Shown here: in pieces, positions 24,182 through 33,542 of the stretch
Position numbering within the stretch: the first letter of the stretch is position 1
Layout: each line of letters opens with the position of its first letter
Assembly: GCA_002077045.2 (NCBI GenBank)
Contig: KZ111161.1
Coordinates: forward strand, 186,001 to 250,000
Direction of reading: 5' to 3'
DNA length: 64,000 bases
From: Rachicladosporium sp. CCFEE 5018
Taxonomy: Eukaryota; Ascomycota; Dothideomycetes; Cladosporiales; Cladosporiaceae
The notes under the pieces: generated by a model
Told to the model about the DNA's origin: nothing
The model's input: only the letters and a program-made list of their open reading frames with translations
Database searches by the model: none
Made by a program: the position numbers and the translations under genes

Positions 24182-24726
24182 AGCTGCTGATGCTTGAATG
24201 ATGGCGGAGGCTTCTGAAATATGCGCTTTCGATGTTGTGATGTCGAGGCTCGTTTCGAAGAGGTGTCGTATCTCGTGCAAAATTTGCATGCGAACAGCAG
24301 ACGCGCTTGCTGATCTCGCAACAAGGCGGGAGGGCACTCCCGCGTTTTGGTGATGAGAAAGGAGCGATGCAGGACGTTGGCGCTCCTTGCGCCCTCGATA
24401 CAATCAATACTCCTCAGTATATACTACGAAACGATCCGACGACTCCACAGATTCCGCGAGTGGTCTTTGCCACGAGAGTCACAGAGCAGTGAGCAATGCG
24501 AAAGATCGCATGTTTGAAGATCCGCAAAAAAATGTATTGAGACACTCACAATCTCACCTTGCGAAGCAGCGCGCTCTCCAGGGGATGATAACGCATCTTA
24601 CTCTACCCGTAGCGCCAACGATCTGTGCCCATATGCACCAGCTTGATGTCTCGAGAAAGCGAAGTAGCACGGTGATCCACCATGCGCCGGATAGCTAGCG
24701 ATACCACAGCGCGCGCTCTCTTCCCA
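24182..24726. other. Intergenic region
   Basis: About 540 nt upstream of the C1 membrane-protein gene, homologous to 54768-55264. Mostly noncoding. Three Met codons precede the chosen start in frame, but codons there change between copies without synonymous bias. Confidence 0.35.
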
Positions 24727-25878
24727 CTACTCAGACGCCCACGATAGCCCTCTTCGCAGCCCCAGTGATGATGCCCGTGTCCCCAAGTCCGCCCAAAGGC
24801 ACATACGTTTCCCTCTCAACATCAGTTGCATGGCTAGTTGTCCAAGAGTTTGGATCAGATAGCAGCCGTTCTCGAGCCAGCCGGCGCTATACTTTACATT
24901 TCTAGGACCAAGCTGCATCCAGCCCGGGAGCTGGGCGATGAGATCGCGATCAATACTGTCGCGGATGGAGGCAGGGACATCTTCGAGGTATGGCGCGCGG
25001 AGACTGAGCAGTCCACGGAGGTTCGTGGGCGATTTGGCAATTACGGTGCGCAGCTAAGCAATTGCGCTGAGCTTCGCGGAAGGGGAAGCGTCGTAAATCC
25101 AGCTATCGGTACTGTTCTCCTATCGCTCGCCTCTAATGGGAGCAGCGATAGTCTGGCCATTGGTGCCTGTGCCTGTGCTCACGTCGATCAGTGGCAGTTG
25201 GGGGCCAGCATTTGAGGAGCATGCAATCTCGGCTGCTCTCTGAAGGGCTGCAGCGTTATCTTTTAATTTGCGCTTGTGGTTCTCCGGCATCCTCCACGAT
25301 CCATTGCTCAAGAAGAAGATTGTAATGAACGTCAGGCTCCTGCCATCCCGGCACTGCCTCATAGCAGAGTTCTGCTGATGACCGGTATTTCGCCGCCAGT
25401 CGCTCCGATGATAGCATTGCTACGGACGCGGATGCCCTACGAGCAAGAAATGATCTAAACGGCCTTTCCAGGACATGCCAGCTCACCACACATGCAGCAG
25501 CGCAAGCTGTGCAAGCTTGCGCGAGTACACGTGGGCATATCGAGCGCGACTATGGCCTCGTCCAGACGGCCGTCGACATCCATAGCTCGATGTGGCCAGA
25601 TATGTAGTGAACCGCGATAGCCACGAGGTGGCTCTAAGCACAGAAGGCCAGATCTCCGCCCAAGAAGCTCTCCAGCATATGAGAGACTCTCAACTTGATG
25701 ACGAAGCATCATGATGGATGGGTCCGCCGGGTGGATTTCCAACTTGTGAAGCGATGGGAGCCTGCTGGGCTGAAACATGTCGCACGTAGGTGCATGAGTC
25801 TTTACATGGCAGATTCTCGGAGCACCATATCCTGTTCAAGACAGGGCGAGTAGCAGAAACATGAAGCGTGGAACGCAT
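24727..25878 (-). pseudogene. Decayed hypothetical gene, copy C1
   Basis: The minus strand carries pieces of a protein that is more complete at 55265-56435. Here it is broken by single-base indels. A lost base near 25,540 shifts the frame after VALD. An extra G near 25,290 gives GEPQAQIKR and a stop where C2 reads AEKHKRKLK. Another lost base near 24,820 shifts the C-terminal end. Shared pieces include MLSSERLAAKYRSS, LLLEQWIVEDA and MQLGPRNVKYSAG. No domain is recognised. Several independent shifts make true decay more likely than a single sequencing error. Confidence 0.45.
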
Positions 25879-26623
25879 GGTGCAGCGGACGATGCCTACA
25901 TCTCTGGACTATGTGGTACATGGTCAAAAGTGAGAAGGTGCAACTTTACATATGTGAGCGCCAGCTCATAGTCCCACAGCCTCTCGCATATTTCGTTGAT
26001 CCACTATTCGGGCTGAGCGTTTGCGCTCGAAAAGCCCTGTCATACTCGTGCGGATGCTCCTCGTGAACTTGGACTGGCCGAGGACGACTGTGGAAATATG
26101 TGCCATGCCATATGGTCATATGGCATTTCCGGGCTCCAACTGCAAATAGCCAATTCAAGCAGCACGATTCGCGTGAAGGTGTGGGTGACAGCTGGCACGA
26201 GCAAGATCTGCATACGTCGTGGTAACTTGAGACAAAGGCATATGAATGAAGGACGTGAGGTGGGCTTTCACGGAGAGCCCCTTCCGCGCTAGCCGCTTAA
26301 TCAGCCAATGATGACCCTGCCAAGATTTCACAGAGCGCGTGAAAGTTGTCCTTTCCACAAGTGACCCGTGGACAGCTTGCGGCTTGTGCTATCAAGGGAA
26401 AAAAAGGTTGTCTGGCCTTTTCCCCACGAGACTCTTCTACTTCAAGCACGACACTGGTTGTCACTTCCTCTTACACCACATCACTCTCTTTCCGCTCTAT
26501 ACCCTCCAACACCTACTGTACTCAAGCGTCTTGACTGACCGCCGAGTACACCAACACGCTCGAGGACATCCTGCAGAAGACTGCACATTACCTCACGCAC
26601 CAAACCTACCAGCCTCGCTCACG
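25879..26623. promoter_or_regulatory. Upstream region of BiP, copy C1
   Basis: About 740 nt preceding the BiP start, closely similar to 56436-57175. It includes a pyrimidine-rich leader (about 26,450-26,560), as is common before highly expressed fungal genes. BiP genes are usually induced by the unfolded-protein response and heat shock, but I cannot point to a clear UPR element or heat-shock element here. Short ORFs in the region show no family match. Confidence 0.4.
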
Positions 26624-29600
26624 ATGGCTCGGTTCTCCAGAGAGCGTCGCCCTCAGCGGCCGGCGCGCAACATGTCCTCCTTGGTGAGGACGCTGCTGGT
26701 CTGCGCTATGATTATCGCCCCCTTCCTCATGTTCAGCTTGATCCCCACGGTTCGCGCAGATGATGTGCAGGAGCCTGTCAAGGACTCATCGGCTGTTCAA
26801 GGACCTGGTAAGTCTACTCTTGGAATGGTGTCAAGGGGGCGGAGTCTGGTCATGTAGAGCACGACTCCGGCGCTCTTGCGATTGAAGTAGTATTCGGGCA
26901 TGAGAAGCTGACATGCTCTCCTCTCAGTCATAGGTATTGATCTTGGAACCACCTACTCTTGCGTCGGCATAATGAAGGGCGGCAAAGTCGAGATTCTCGT
27001 CAACGATCAGGGTAACCGGATCACGCCTTCATGGGTGGCATGGAACGATGAAGAGCGACTTGTGGGAGATGCGGCAAAGAACCAGTTTGCGTCAAATCCC
27101 GAGCGGACTATCTTTGACATCAAGCGTCTTATCGGGCGCAAGTTCAGCGACCGTGATTTACAAAAGGACATCAAGCATTTCCCCTTCAAGGTCGTGGACA
27201 AGGCTGGACAGCCACGTGTCCAAGTCGAGGTGAACGGGTGAGTCGAGACACGTACTCCGGCTTTTCTGAGACCATTACTGACAACATTAAAGCGCACAGA
27301 AGACATTCACCCCCGAGGAGGTCTCCGCCATGGTTTTGGGCAAGATGAAGGAAGTCGCTGAGCAATACCTCGGCGAGAAGGTCACGAACGCAGTCGTCAC
27401 TGTCCCGGCCTACTTCAACGACGCTCAGCGCGCTGCCACCAAGGATGCAGGCACAATCGCCGGTCTCAATGTCCTTCGTGTTGTTAACGAGCCCACCGCG
27501 GCCGCTCTCGCCTATGGCCTCGACAAGACCGACCAGGAGCGCCAGATTATCGTCTACGATCTCGGTGGAGGAACCTTCGATGTTTCCATCTTGACTGTCG
27601 ATCAGGGTGTATTCGAGGTCCAGGCCACCGCCGGTGACACCCATCTCGGTGGTGAGGATTTCGATCAGCGCGTGGTGGAGTTCTTCACCAAGTCTTACAA
27701 CAAGAAGCACGACGTGGACATCCGAAAAAACTCGAAGACGATGTCCAAGTTGAAGCGTGAGGTCGAGAAGGCCAAGCGCACTCTCTCCAGCCAAATGAGC
27801 ACCAAGATCGAAATCGAGGCCTTCCACGAGGGCAACGACTTCTCCGAGACTCTCACTCGCGCCAAGTTCGAGGAGCTGAATAATGACCTGTTCAAGAAGA
27901 CTCTCAAGCCGGTCGAGCAGGTGCTCAAGGACGCCAAGCTGAAAAAGAGCGACATTGATGACATCGTTCTTGTCGGTGGTTCTACTCGTATCCCCAAGGT
28001 CCAGGCTATGCTCGAGGAGTACTTCGGGAAGAAGGCATCCAAGGGTATCAACCCTGATGAGGCTGTCGCTTTCGGTGCCGCCGTTCAGGGTGGTGTTCTC
28101 TCTGGTGAGGAAGAGGCTAAGGATGTCGTCCTCATGGATGTCAACCCGCTCACTCTTGGTATCGAGACTGCTGGTGGTGTTATGACCCAGCTCATCAAGC
28201 GCGGAACTACTATCCCTACCAAGAAGAGCCAGATCTTCTCCACGGCCGCCGACAACCAGCCAGTGGTACTGATTCAGGTGTTCGAGGGCGAACGTACTAT
28301 GACTAAGGATAAGTGAGTAAACCCCGCCAATCCCCCATTTCTACCCAAGTCACGTCGGAGCTGCAAATGCACATTGCACCAAGCTGGTTCAACACTCGCT
28401 GCTTGCTTGGTGCAATGTGGCTGCCACCACGGATCTTCCAATCTCCCGGATCGCCACTGCTGCGATCGAAGCTGCCTGCTCCTTCGTCCTCTGGGCCATG
28501 TACAGTCGCCATTGCAGCTCATGGGACTTGCGACTGCCTGGCACTGATTTGACCGGGTCAATAATGGCGCTGCTCTTGCCATGGTACCACTGGTGGATTG
28601 GTATAAGGCTTTTCCTCTCCGATTCCTCGATGCTTCAGTCAGATACCGCACCTAGGGATGGCACCACGATCGCAGTACAAGGCCAACAACATCCAAGCGC
28701 TCATCTTGCACATCACCTGGCTCTGCCTCAATGTCTCTGACTATGTCAACCCTCGCTTCCCGGCAGTTCTTCCTTCTTTTGACCAGCTGGCTGCCATCTT
28801 TCCCAAGCTTGGTCTCACCTTCGTTGACGGCCTCTTCGACGTCGTCCAATCTGCAAACCCACCAAGCATCAAGTGGCTCCTGTCGCTCTCAACCTTTCTT
28901 CCAATGCGAGCTTGGGGCATCTATGTCCTCGTTTTACGCAAAGGCGGCCGCTTCAAGATCTATATCGGCTCTGGCACCTCAACTGTCAACAATGGCGTTC
29001 GATACCGCATCCTGCAACACAAGGGTTCCCGAGTCGAGCCTGGTCACGTCAGGACTGCGAAGCGACAATGCTACAAGCTGGTCCACTGCTCGCTACTCGC
29101 CTGGTGCAATGTTCCTACTGCCACAGATGTACCAGTCTTTCGGACCGCCATCGTTGCCATCGAAGCTGCCTTCTCCTTCATCTTCTGGCCCATGTACAGT
29201 CGCACTACGAAATACGGCTTCCCCGATGGTCCCTGGACTCGGACGGACTTTGCGTGGGAGGGCCTCTGCAGTCACAACCCACTTATCGAAGGTAATGACA
29301 GGGGCAATGAAAGACTCGATCTCAGCCCCGCGAGCCTCCGGCAGATCAACGATGCCGCCACGCAAAGACGCCAGAGCGTCAGAAATGCGTGGGACCGCAA
29401 AGCTCGAGCAAAGAAGTCACCGAAGTACCTCGAGGCTCGCCGTGCAAGGGCCAGGAAGTACCAACCCATCGCCTCTGCCAAAGCCAAGCTTCAGGTCGAG
29501 AAGAAGAGATATCACTGCGCTCCCTGCAATTACTCTGGCTCAGGAAGCGCTCAACTCAAGCGACATCTTGGTTCACCTCGCCACGCAGATGTCATCGCTG

Positions 29601-30352
29601 ACGGCTGTGGACTATACTGTGAGCCGTGCAAATATCTGGCTAGAGACCGCTCTGTCCTTCGCCGTCATCGCTCGAGCGCTCTCCATGACCGCCGGTGTGC
29701 AGCCGCGGCTGCAGCAGCGGCTTGACCTCAGCGCATGGTAGCAAGCTACGCGTTACACATTTGGAAGACTTCACACTGACATTCACTTCACAGCAACAAT
29801 CTCGGTAAATTCGAGCTTACTGGTATTCCTCCTGCTCCTCGTGGCCAGCCCCAGATTGAGGTCACTTTCGAGCTCGACGCGAACGGTATTCTCCGCGTCA
29901 GCGCCAACGACAAGGCTACTGGCAAGGCTGAGTCCATCACGATCACCAACGACAAGGGCCGCCTCAGCGCCGAAGAGATTGAGCGCATGGTCGCTGATGC
30001 CGAGAAGTACGCCGATGAGGACAAGGCCACGCGCGAGCGTATCGAATCTCGCAATGGCCTCGAGAACTACGCCTTCAGCCTCAAGAACCAGGTCAACGAT
30101 GATGAGGGTCTCGGCGGTAAGATCGACGAGGACGACAAGGAGGCCCTCCTCGAGGCTGTCAAGGAGGCGCAGGACTGGCTTGAGGAGAACGCCGCTTCGG
30201 CTGATGCCGCGGATTTCGATGAGCAGAAGCAGAAGCTCAGCGATGTTGCGTACCCGATCACAAGCAAACTCTACGGCGGGAGCGAGGGTGGTGCTGGTGG
30301 CATGCCCGATTACGGAGGTGATGATGAGCCATCCGGTCATGACGAGTTGTAG
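26624..30352 (+). CDS. KAR2: BiP/Kar2, ER Hsp70, copy C1 (carries a nuclease-encoding intron)
   Basis: ER-lumenal Hsp70 that drives translocation, folding and retrotranslocation. Four exons, 26624-26807, 26928-27237, 27293-28312 and 29794-30352, give 2,073 nt or 690 aa. The hydrophobic signal segment is VCAMIIAPFLMFSLIP. Next come the Hsp70 ATPase signatures IDLGTTYSCVG, VYDLGGGTFDVSIL and VLVGGSTRIPKVQ, the linker DVNPLTLGIET, the substrate domain, and the retrieval signal HDEL. Introns 1 (120 nt) and 2 (55 nt) are shared with the C2 copy. Intron 3 is 1,481 nt, absent from C2, and lies inside the codon of the second residue of the conserved DNNNLGKFEL stretch (phase 2). The spliced frame is intact, making this the only undamaged BiP in the window. 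Confidence 0.96.
28351..28555 (+). pseudogene. Relic of a second GIY-YIG endonuclease ORF
   Basis: The stretch 28351-28520 aligns with 29045-29215 of the intact nuclease ORF, visibly similar along its whole length (shared runs include CTGGTGCAATGT-like and ATGTACAGTCGC). Read in the matching frame it gives LLAWCN, then ATTDLPISRIATAAIEAACS and FVLWAMYS. The intact protein has LLAWCN, ATDVPVFRTAIVAIEAAFSF and IFWPMYS. The catalytic-Glu region is therefore recognisable, but no GIY or YIG strand and no zinc finger remain, and the frame stops soon after. It is a remnant of an earlier element or of an internal duplication. Confidence 0.75.
28658..29725 (+). CDS. GIY-YIG homing-type endonuclease with two C2H2 zinc fingers, encoded in a BiP intron
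   Basis: The 355-aa ORF lies wholly inside BiP intron 3, on the sense strand, ending 68 nt before the acceptor. An N-terminal region of about 85 aa has no match I know. The nuclease domain has GIY at residues 87-89 (WGIYVLVL) and YIG at 102-104 (FKIYIGSGTS). It also has the R-x3-H element at R117-H121 and a candidate catalytic Glu at 169 (AIVAIEAAFS). A basic stretch at about 236-282 probably contacts DNA. Two fingers of the form C-x2-C-x12-H-x5-H follow: C287/C290/H303/H309 and C321/C324/H337/H343. The end is poly-Ala. All catalytic positions look intact, suggesting recent activity. The BiP frame stops two codons into the intron, so the nuclease needs its own translation start. Confidence 0.85.
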   Translation: MAPRSQYKANNIQALILHITWLCLNVSDYVNPRFPAVLPSFDQLAAIFPKLGLTFVDGLFDVVQSANPPSIKWLLSLSTFLPMRAWGIYVLVLRKGGRFKIYIGSGTSTVNNGVRYRILQHKGSRVEPGHVRTAKRQCYKLVHCSLLAWCNVPTATDVPVFRTAIVAIEAAFSFIFWPMYSRTTKYGFPDGPWTRTDFAWEGLCSHNPLIEGNDRGNERLDLSPASLRQINDAATQRRQSVRNAWDRKARAKKSPKYLEARRARARKYQPIASAKAKLQVEKKRYHCAPCNYSGSGSAQLKRHLGSPRHADVIADGCGLYCEPCKYLARDRSVLRRHRSSALHDRRCAAAAAAAA

Positions 30353-30697
30353 AGAGGTGAACTGTGTGGATATAGGCAACGTGATGGGGTGATTGCATTG
30401 GGCTGCGGCGTGTTATGAGGCTGGAGTGCTGTGATAGACTTTGAAAAGTAGATTAACACATTACCTCACTGAATGCTTCCATTTTGCCCTCACCTCAGTG
30501 AAGCGTTGTCCAGGACAAAGGCTTGGGAGATACGCTACAGAACCACGAGGGCATCCCGCACGCTGATGAGATGGTTTGCGGCTCTTGGCATCATGCGGTA
30601 TCTCGAACTTCACCTCATCCCATGCGCCAAGCAATCTTTGGCAAAGACATCGAAAATTAGGATACCGATTCCAGTACCTTTGCGGTAGCTGCTCACA
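30353..30697. other. BiP 3' region and TRM7 promoter, copy C1
   Basis: A 345-nt spacer between BiP and TRM7, both on plus. It is similar to 59423-59772. It must hold the BiP polyadenylation region and the TRM7 promoter; I see no distinct motif. Confidence 0.4.
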
Positions 30698-31840
30698 ATG
30701 GGCAAATCATCGAAGGATAAGCGTGACGCCTATTACCGCCTTGCCAAAGAGCAAGGCTGGCGCGCACGTTCTGCGTTCAAGCTTTTGCAACTAGACGAGC
30801 ACTTCAATCTCTTGGAGGATGTGACAAGGGTCGTGGATCTATGCGCCGCTCCAGGCAGCTGGTCGCAAGTCTTGAGCAGAGTGCTGGTGAAAGGCGAAAG
30901 TATCGGGAGAGGAGGATGGGAGGATCGGCGGTATCGTGAATTACTGCGCGTGCGAGGAATGGCTACTGGCGCCGATAAGGGATCGGAGACTTCACCGCCA
31001 CCTGTGCCGAGTGCAAGGCCAAGAAAAGACGTCCGGATCGTGGCACTAGATCTTCAACCCATGGCCCCACTCGAAGGTATCACCTGCCTCAAAGCCGACA
31101 TAACCCATCCCTCCACCATTCCCCTCTTGCTGAAAGCCTTGGATCCGGATATGGACGGCCCTGCCCAATCAGATTCCACCGAAAACTCGAACGCCACGTC
31201 TACAACCCACAAAATTGATCTCATTCTCTCGGACGGCGCTCCAGACGTCACAGGCCTTCACGATTTGGACATCTACCTACAGTCTCAACTTCTCTTCGCC
31301 GCTCTCTCACTAGCAGTCAGAGTACTGAAGCCAGGTGGGAAGTTCGTGGCGAAGATCTTTCGAGGCGGAGATGTGGATCTGCTGATGGGCCAGATGAGGG
31401 TGTTCTTCAAGGATGTCACGGTGGCGAAACCGAGGAGTAGTCGGGGGAGCAGTCTTGAGGCGTTCGTGGTGTGTACTGATTTCGCTTTGCCGGAGGGCTG
31501 GAATGAAGCGGAGATGTTGGGTGTTGGGATGCCGATCAAGGCTGAGGGGCGGGAAAGGACAAGACCCGGTCGACTAACGAGGGAAGATGGCGTGGTGGAA
31601 CTGGAGCTAGGGAGTGAAAGTGAGAGTGATGAGGAGCAGGGCACGCGGTGGATCGCACCGTTTTTGGCTTGTGGCGATCTGGGTGCTTTTGATGCTGATG
31701 CTAGTCATACGCTGCCGGACGGGTATGTGAGTCTGGAGCCTGTACAGCCACCTACTGCGCCGCCTTATAAGAGGGCGTTGGAGGAGAGGAGAAAGCTGGG
31801 TGGAGCGTATGGGAAGACGAAGTTGGGGAGTGGAGTATGA
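30698..31840 (+). CDS. TRM7: tRNA 2'-O-ribose methyltransferase (Trm7/FtsJ family), copy C1
   Basis: A 380-aa single-exon protein starting MGKSSKDKRDAYYRLAKEQG, the characteristic Trm7/FTSJ1 opening. Residues of the FtsJ K-D-K-E tetrad are visible: Lys in RSAFKLLQLD, Asp in LILSDGAPDVTG, Lys in KPGGKFVAKIF and Glu in SSLEAFVVC. The SAM-binding motif is VVDLCAAPGSWSQVL. Trm7 methylates positions 32 and 34 of the anticodon loop of tRNA-Phe, Leu and Trp in the cytosol. Compared with the usual family length there is an insertion around residues 80-115 between the motif I region and the next strand, variable between the two copies here. The partner copy is at 59773-60915. Confidence 0.94.
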   Translation: MGKSSKDKRDAYYRLAKEQGWRARSAFKLLQLDEHFNLLEDVTRVVDLCAAPGSWSQVLSRVLVKGESIGRGGWEDRRYRELLRVRGMATGADKGSETSPPPVPSARPRKDVRIVALDLQPMAPLEGITCLKADITHPSTIPLLLKALDPDMDGPAQSDSTENSNATSTTHKIDLILSDGAPDVTGLHDLDIYLQSQLLFAALSLAVRVLKPGGKFVAKIFRGGDVDLLMGQMRVFFKDVTVAKPRSSRGSSLEAFVVCTDFALPEGWNEAEMLGVGMPIKAEGRERTRPGRLTREDGVVELELGSESESDEEQGTRWIAPFLACGDLGAFDADASHTLPDGYVSLEPVQPPTAPPYKRALEERRKLGGAYGKTKLGSGV

Positions 31841-32004
31841 AGGCAAGTACTCGCACGCGACTCCAACGGCACAGCGAGATGGAAGCATAGATAATTGGCG
31901 ACGAGAGGAAGACCGCCAGCGGCCATGTCGATACAGCTAAGTACATCTCTCTGTCTCTTACACCCCACCCAAACACCCAACAACGACGACCCACGCTTCA
32001 CCTC

Positions 32005-32853
32005 TCACAACATCACCAGTGATGATGGCCCACTGACCCTATTGCACTTCACTCCAGAGTCGCTCGCTGGCTCCGCCTTCTTCTCAGGAGCAGCAGGCTT
32101 CAGTGGTGCCGGCTTGTCTGCCAGCGACTTCACATTGCCGTGTCCATCTCTGTACAGCCCAGCAGCGGCCAAGTCGTCATCTGGGACCTGAGGAGGCGGC
32201 GGTGAGGACTTGGCGGGGGAGGGTGATGGTGGCTGCTGTTGCTGCTGTTGCTGATGCTGCTGCTGCTGCGCACGCAGGGAGAAGAGAGGCAAGGCCGACT
32301 GATGCAGCCAAGATGACTGCTGCTGTGCCAGCTGATGCCGCAGCGTCTGCTGCAGCCAAAGGTACTGCAGCGGCCCGACGACCTCACTCGCCCGTTGCTC
32401 AGCCCGGAGTCTTCTCGCTCGGTAGACTCGCTCATTGTGCCGGTCGATCGCCCATTGCTCATCAGCTCTCATGTGGGCCTCACGCTGTGCCTTCACCTTC
32501 GCTGCCTCACTTGCAGCTCTCTCTCTCTCAGCCCGCGATCGATCGATAACGATCCACATGGGATGCTGGTCATCCCACCATGGTACGCTGTACTCTGGTG
32601 CTTTTGCAGGCTTGACAGGGCGAATGATGGGTCTTTCGACTGCATCAGGCGGGCAGAGAGCAGCGAACGCAAGACCGAGAAGATATATGGCCAATTGGGC
32701 CATTGCCATCGCGAAATCCAGAGAGGGTTGCATGGCGGATTGGACCGCCGAGAAGAGACGGGATGGGTGGCTAGCCCAGATCTTGTAGCCTAGTAGGAGG
32801 GCGAGAACGTACAGCACCCAGAAAAGTGGTGTTGGCTCGAATGTGTCGGCCAT
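32005..32853 (-). CDS. Hypothetical membrane protein with Gln-rich region, copy C1
   Basis: Start at MADTFEPTPLFWVLYVLALL (32853). The reading frame is open up to 32916, but the leader differs strongly from copy C2, so the start at 32853 is preferred. Hydrophobic segments lie at about residues 9-25 and 46-68. A charged Arg/Glu/Ala helix (RSRAERERAASEAAKVKAQR) follows, then a Gln-rich run with one His and a Pro/Ser tail. The Gln run is longer here than in the C2 copy. No family is recognised. Conservation of the frame between copies, with mostly conservative changes, supports a real gene. It is convergent with TRM7. Confidence 0.65.
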   Translation of the reverse strand: MADTFEPTPLFWVLYVLALLLGYKIWASHPSRLFSAVQSAMQPSLDFAMAMAQLAIYLLGLAFAALCPPDAVERPIIRPVKPAKAPEYSVPWWDDQHPMWIVIDRSRAERERAASEAAKVKAQREAHMRADEQWAIDRHNERVYRARRLRAEQRASEVVGPLQYLWLQQTLRHQLAQQQSSWLHQSALPLFSLRAQQQQHQQQQQQQPPSPSPAKSSPPPPQVPDDDLAAAGLYRDGHGNVKSLADKPAPLKPAAPEKKAEPASDSGVKCNRVSGPSSLVML

Positions 32854-33542
32854 TGCTTGAGAGATTGATCTCGACCAGCGAAATGTAGTGGGTTTGAGGG
32901 AGACAGTGAGAACCACACTGTGAGGGCTTGTGTGTGTTTTGTGTGTGATCTGGAGAAGGAAGAAAGAGAGAGCATACTAGCATCACGAACGTTACTTGTA
33001 GTTGAGGAAGGGCGAATCGACAATAGTAGGCCTTGTCGTATTGAGACCTTATCGAAAATACCTATGTATGCTCTCGTACATATGGTCTAGTCGATAGCCA
33101 CGCGGATCGTTGTGGCCGATAGTCCTTGCGAACGATCATCAGACCTCGATACAATAGAGCCATTGGACTTACGCTAGCGCAAGTATGTAACACTTCCCCA
33201 ACAGCGACAATAGCTACAATAGTAAACTTCAGCATATTCGAACGCTGAAGCACCGACATCTCTCCACAAGTGTGAACAATCTTATGCTACTACAAGTGTA
33301 GCCACAACAGCCGGTCTGTCGCTCGATATCAGTGGGAGAAAGCAGACTCGACACAGATACCGCCTTTGCTCTACGATAGGCCTCTCACAGATACGGCGAT
33401 GTGCAAATCACTGCCGCGGATGTACCAACGATGGCGTAGCGACGTTCCGGATTCTTGGAGAAGTGGAGGCATATGCATTGTCCATTGCATATCTGTCGTT
33501 GTATCATACTATCATCCAAGTCATGTACCCCTCGCCCGTTAC
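32854..33542. other. Intergenic region between the Gln-rich and Bud27-like genes, copy C1
   Basis: About 690 nt, unusually similar to 61923-62608. In the part 33075-33290 only around a dozen positions differ, as few as in the adjacent coding sequence. That implies recent duplication rather than selection. No ORF is supported. It holds the promoter of the Gln-rich protein gene. Confidence 0.45.

Larger units (their letters stand above)
28313..29793 (+). mobile_element. Putative homing intron: spliceosomal intron carrying a GIY-YIG endonuclease gene
   Basis: The intron begins GTGAGT at 28313 and ends TTCACAG at 29793, with a CTGAC branch site at 29776-29780, 14 nt before the acceptor. These are ordinary spliceosomal signals. 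Removing it restores D-N-N-N-L-G-K, exactly the uninterrupted sequence of the second BiP gene. Its 1,481 nt is more than ten times longer than the other introns of this gene. It contains an intact same-strand ORF (28658-29725) for a GIY-YIG nuclease with C2H2 fingers, plus a decayed nuclease fragment near its 5' end. Presence in one copy and precise absence in the other is what a homing element in a conserved gene would produce; mobility itself is inferred. Confidence 0.8.

Noticed and set aside
26098..26292. Conserved small ORF upstream of BiP
   Set aside because: It is present in both copies, but the whole upstream region is conserved by recent duplication; there is no codon-level evidence for selection.
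27186..27827. Long antisense ORFs across BiP (also 57737-58378, 58700-59449)
   Set aside because: These are mirror frames created by strong codon bias on the sense strand; they have no family motif.
28658..29725. Penelope-like retroelement (these can carry GIY-YIG)
   Set aside because: No reverse transcriptase ORF is present in or around the intron; the nuclease stands alone with zinc fingers.
28731..29741. 336-codon overlapping ORF in another frame of the nuclease region
   Set aside because: Its composition is Ser/Arg-rich as expected of a shadow frame; the GIY, YIG, Glu and zinc-finger motifs are all in the 355-aa frame.
28313..29793. Group I or group II self-splicing intron
   Set aside because: The ends are GT-AG with a CTGAC branch site 14 nt from the acceptor, and I see no group II domain V-like hairpin or group I core pairing. 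The spliceosomal reading restores BiP exactly. A covariance-model search would settle it.
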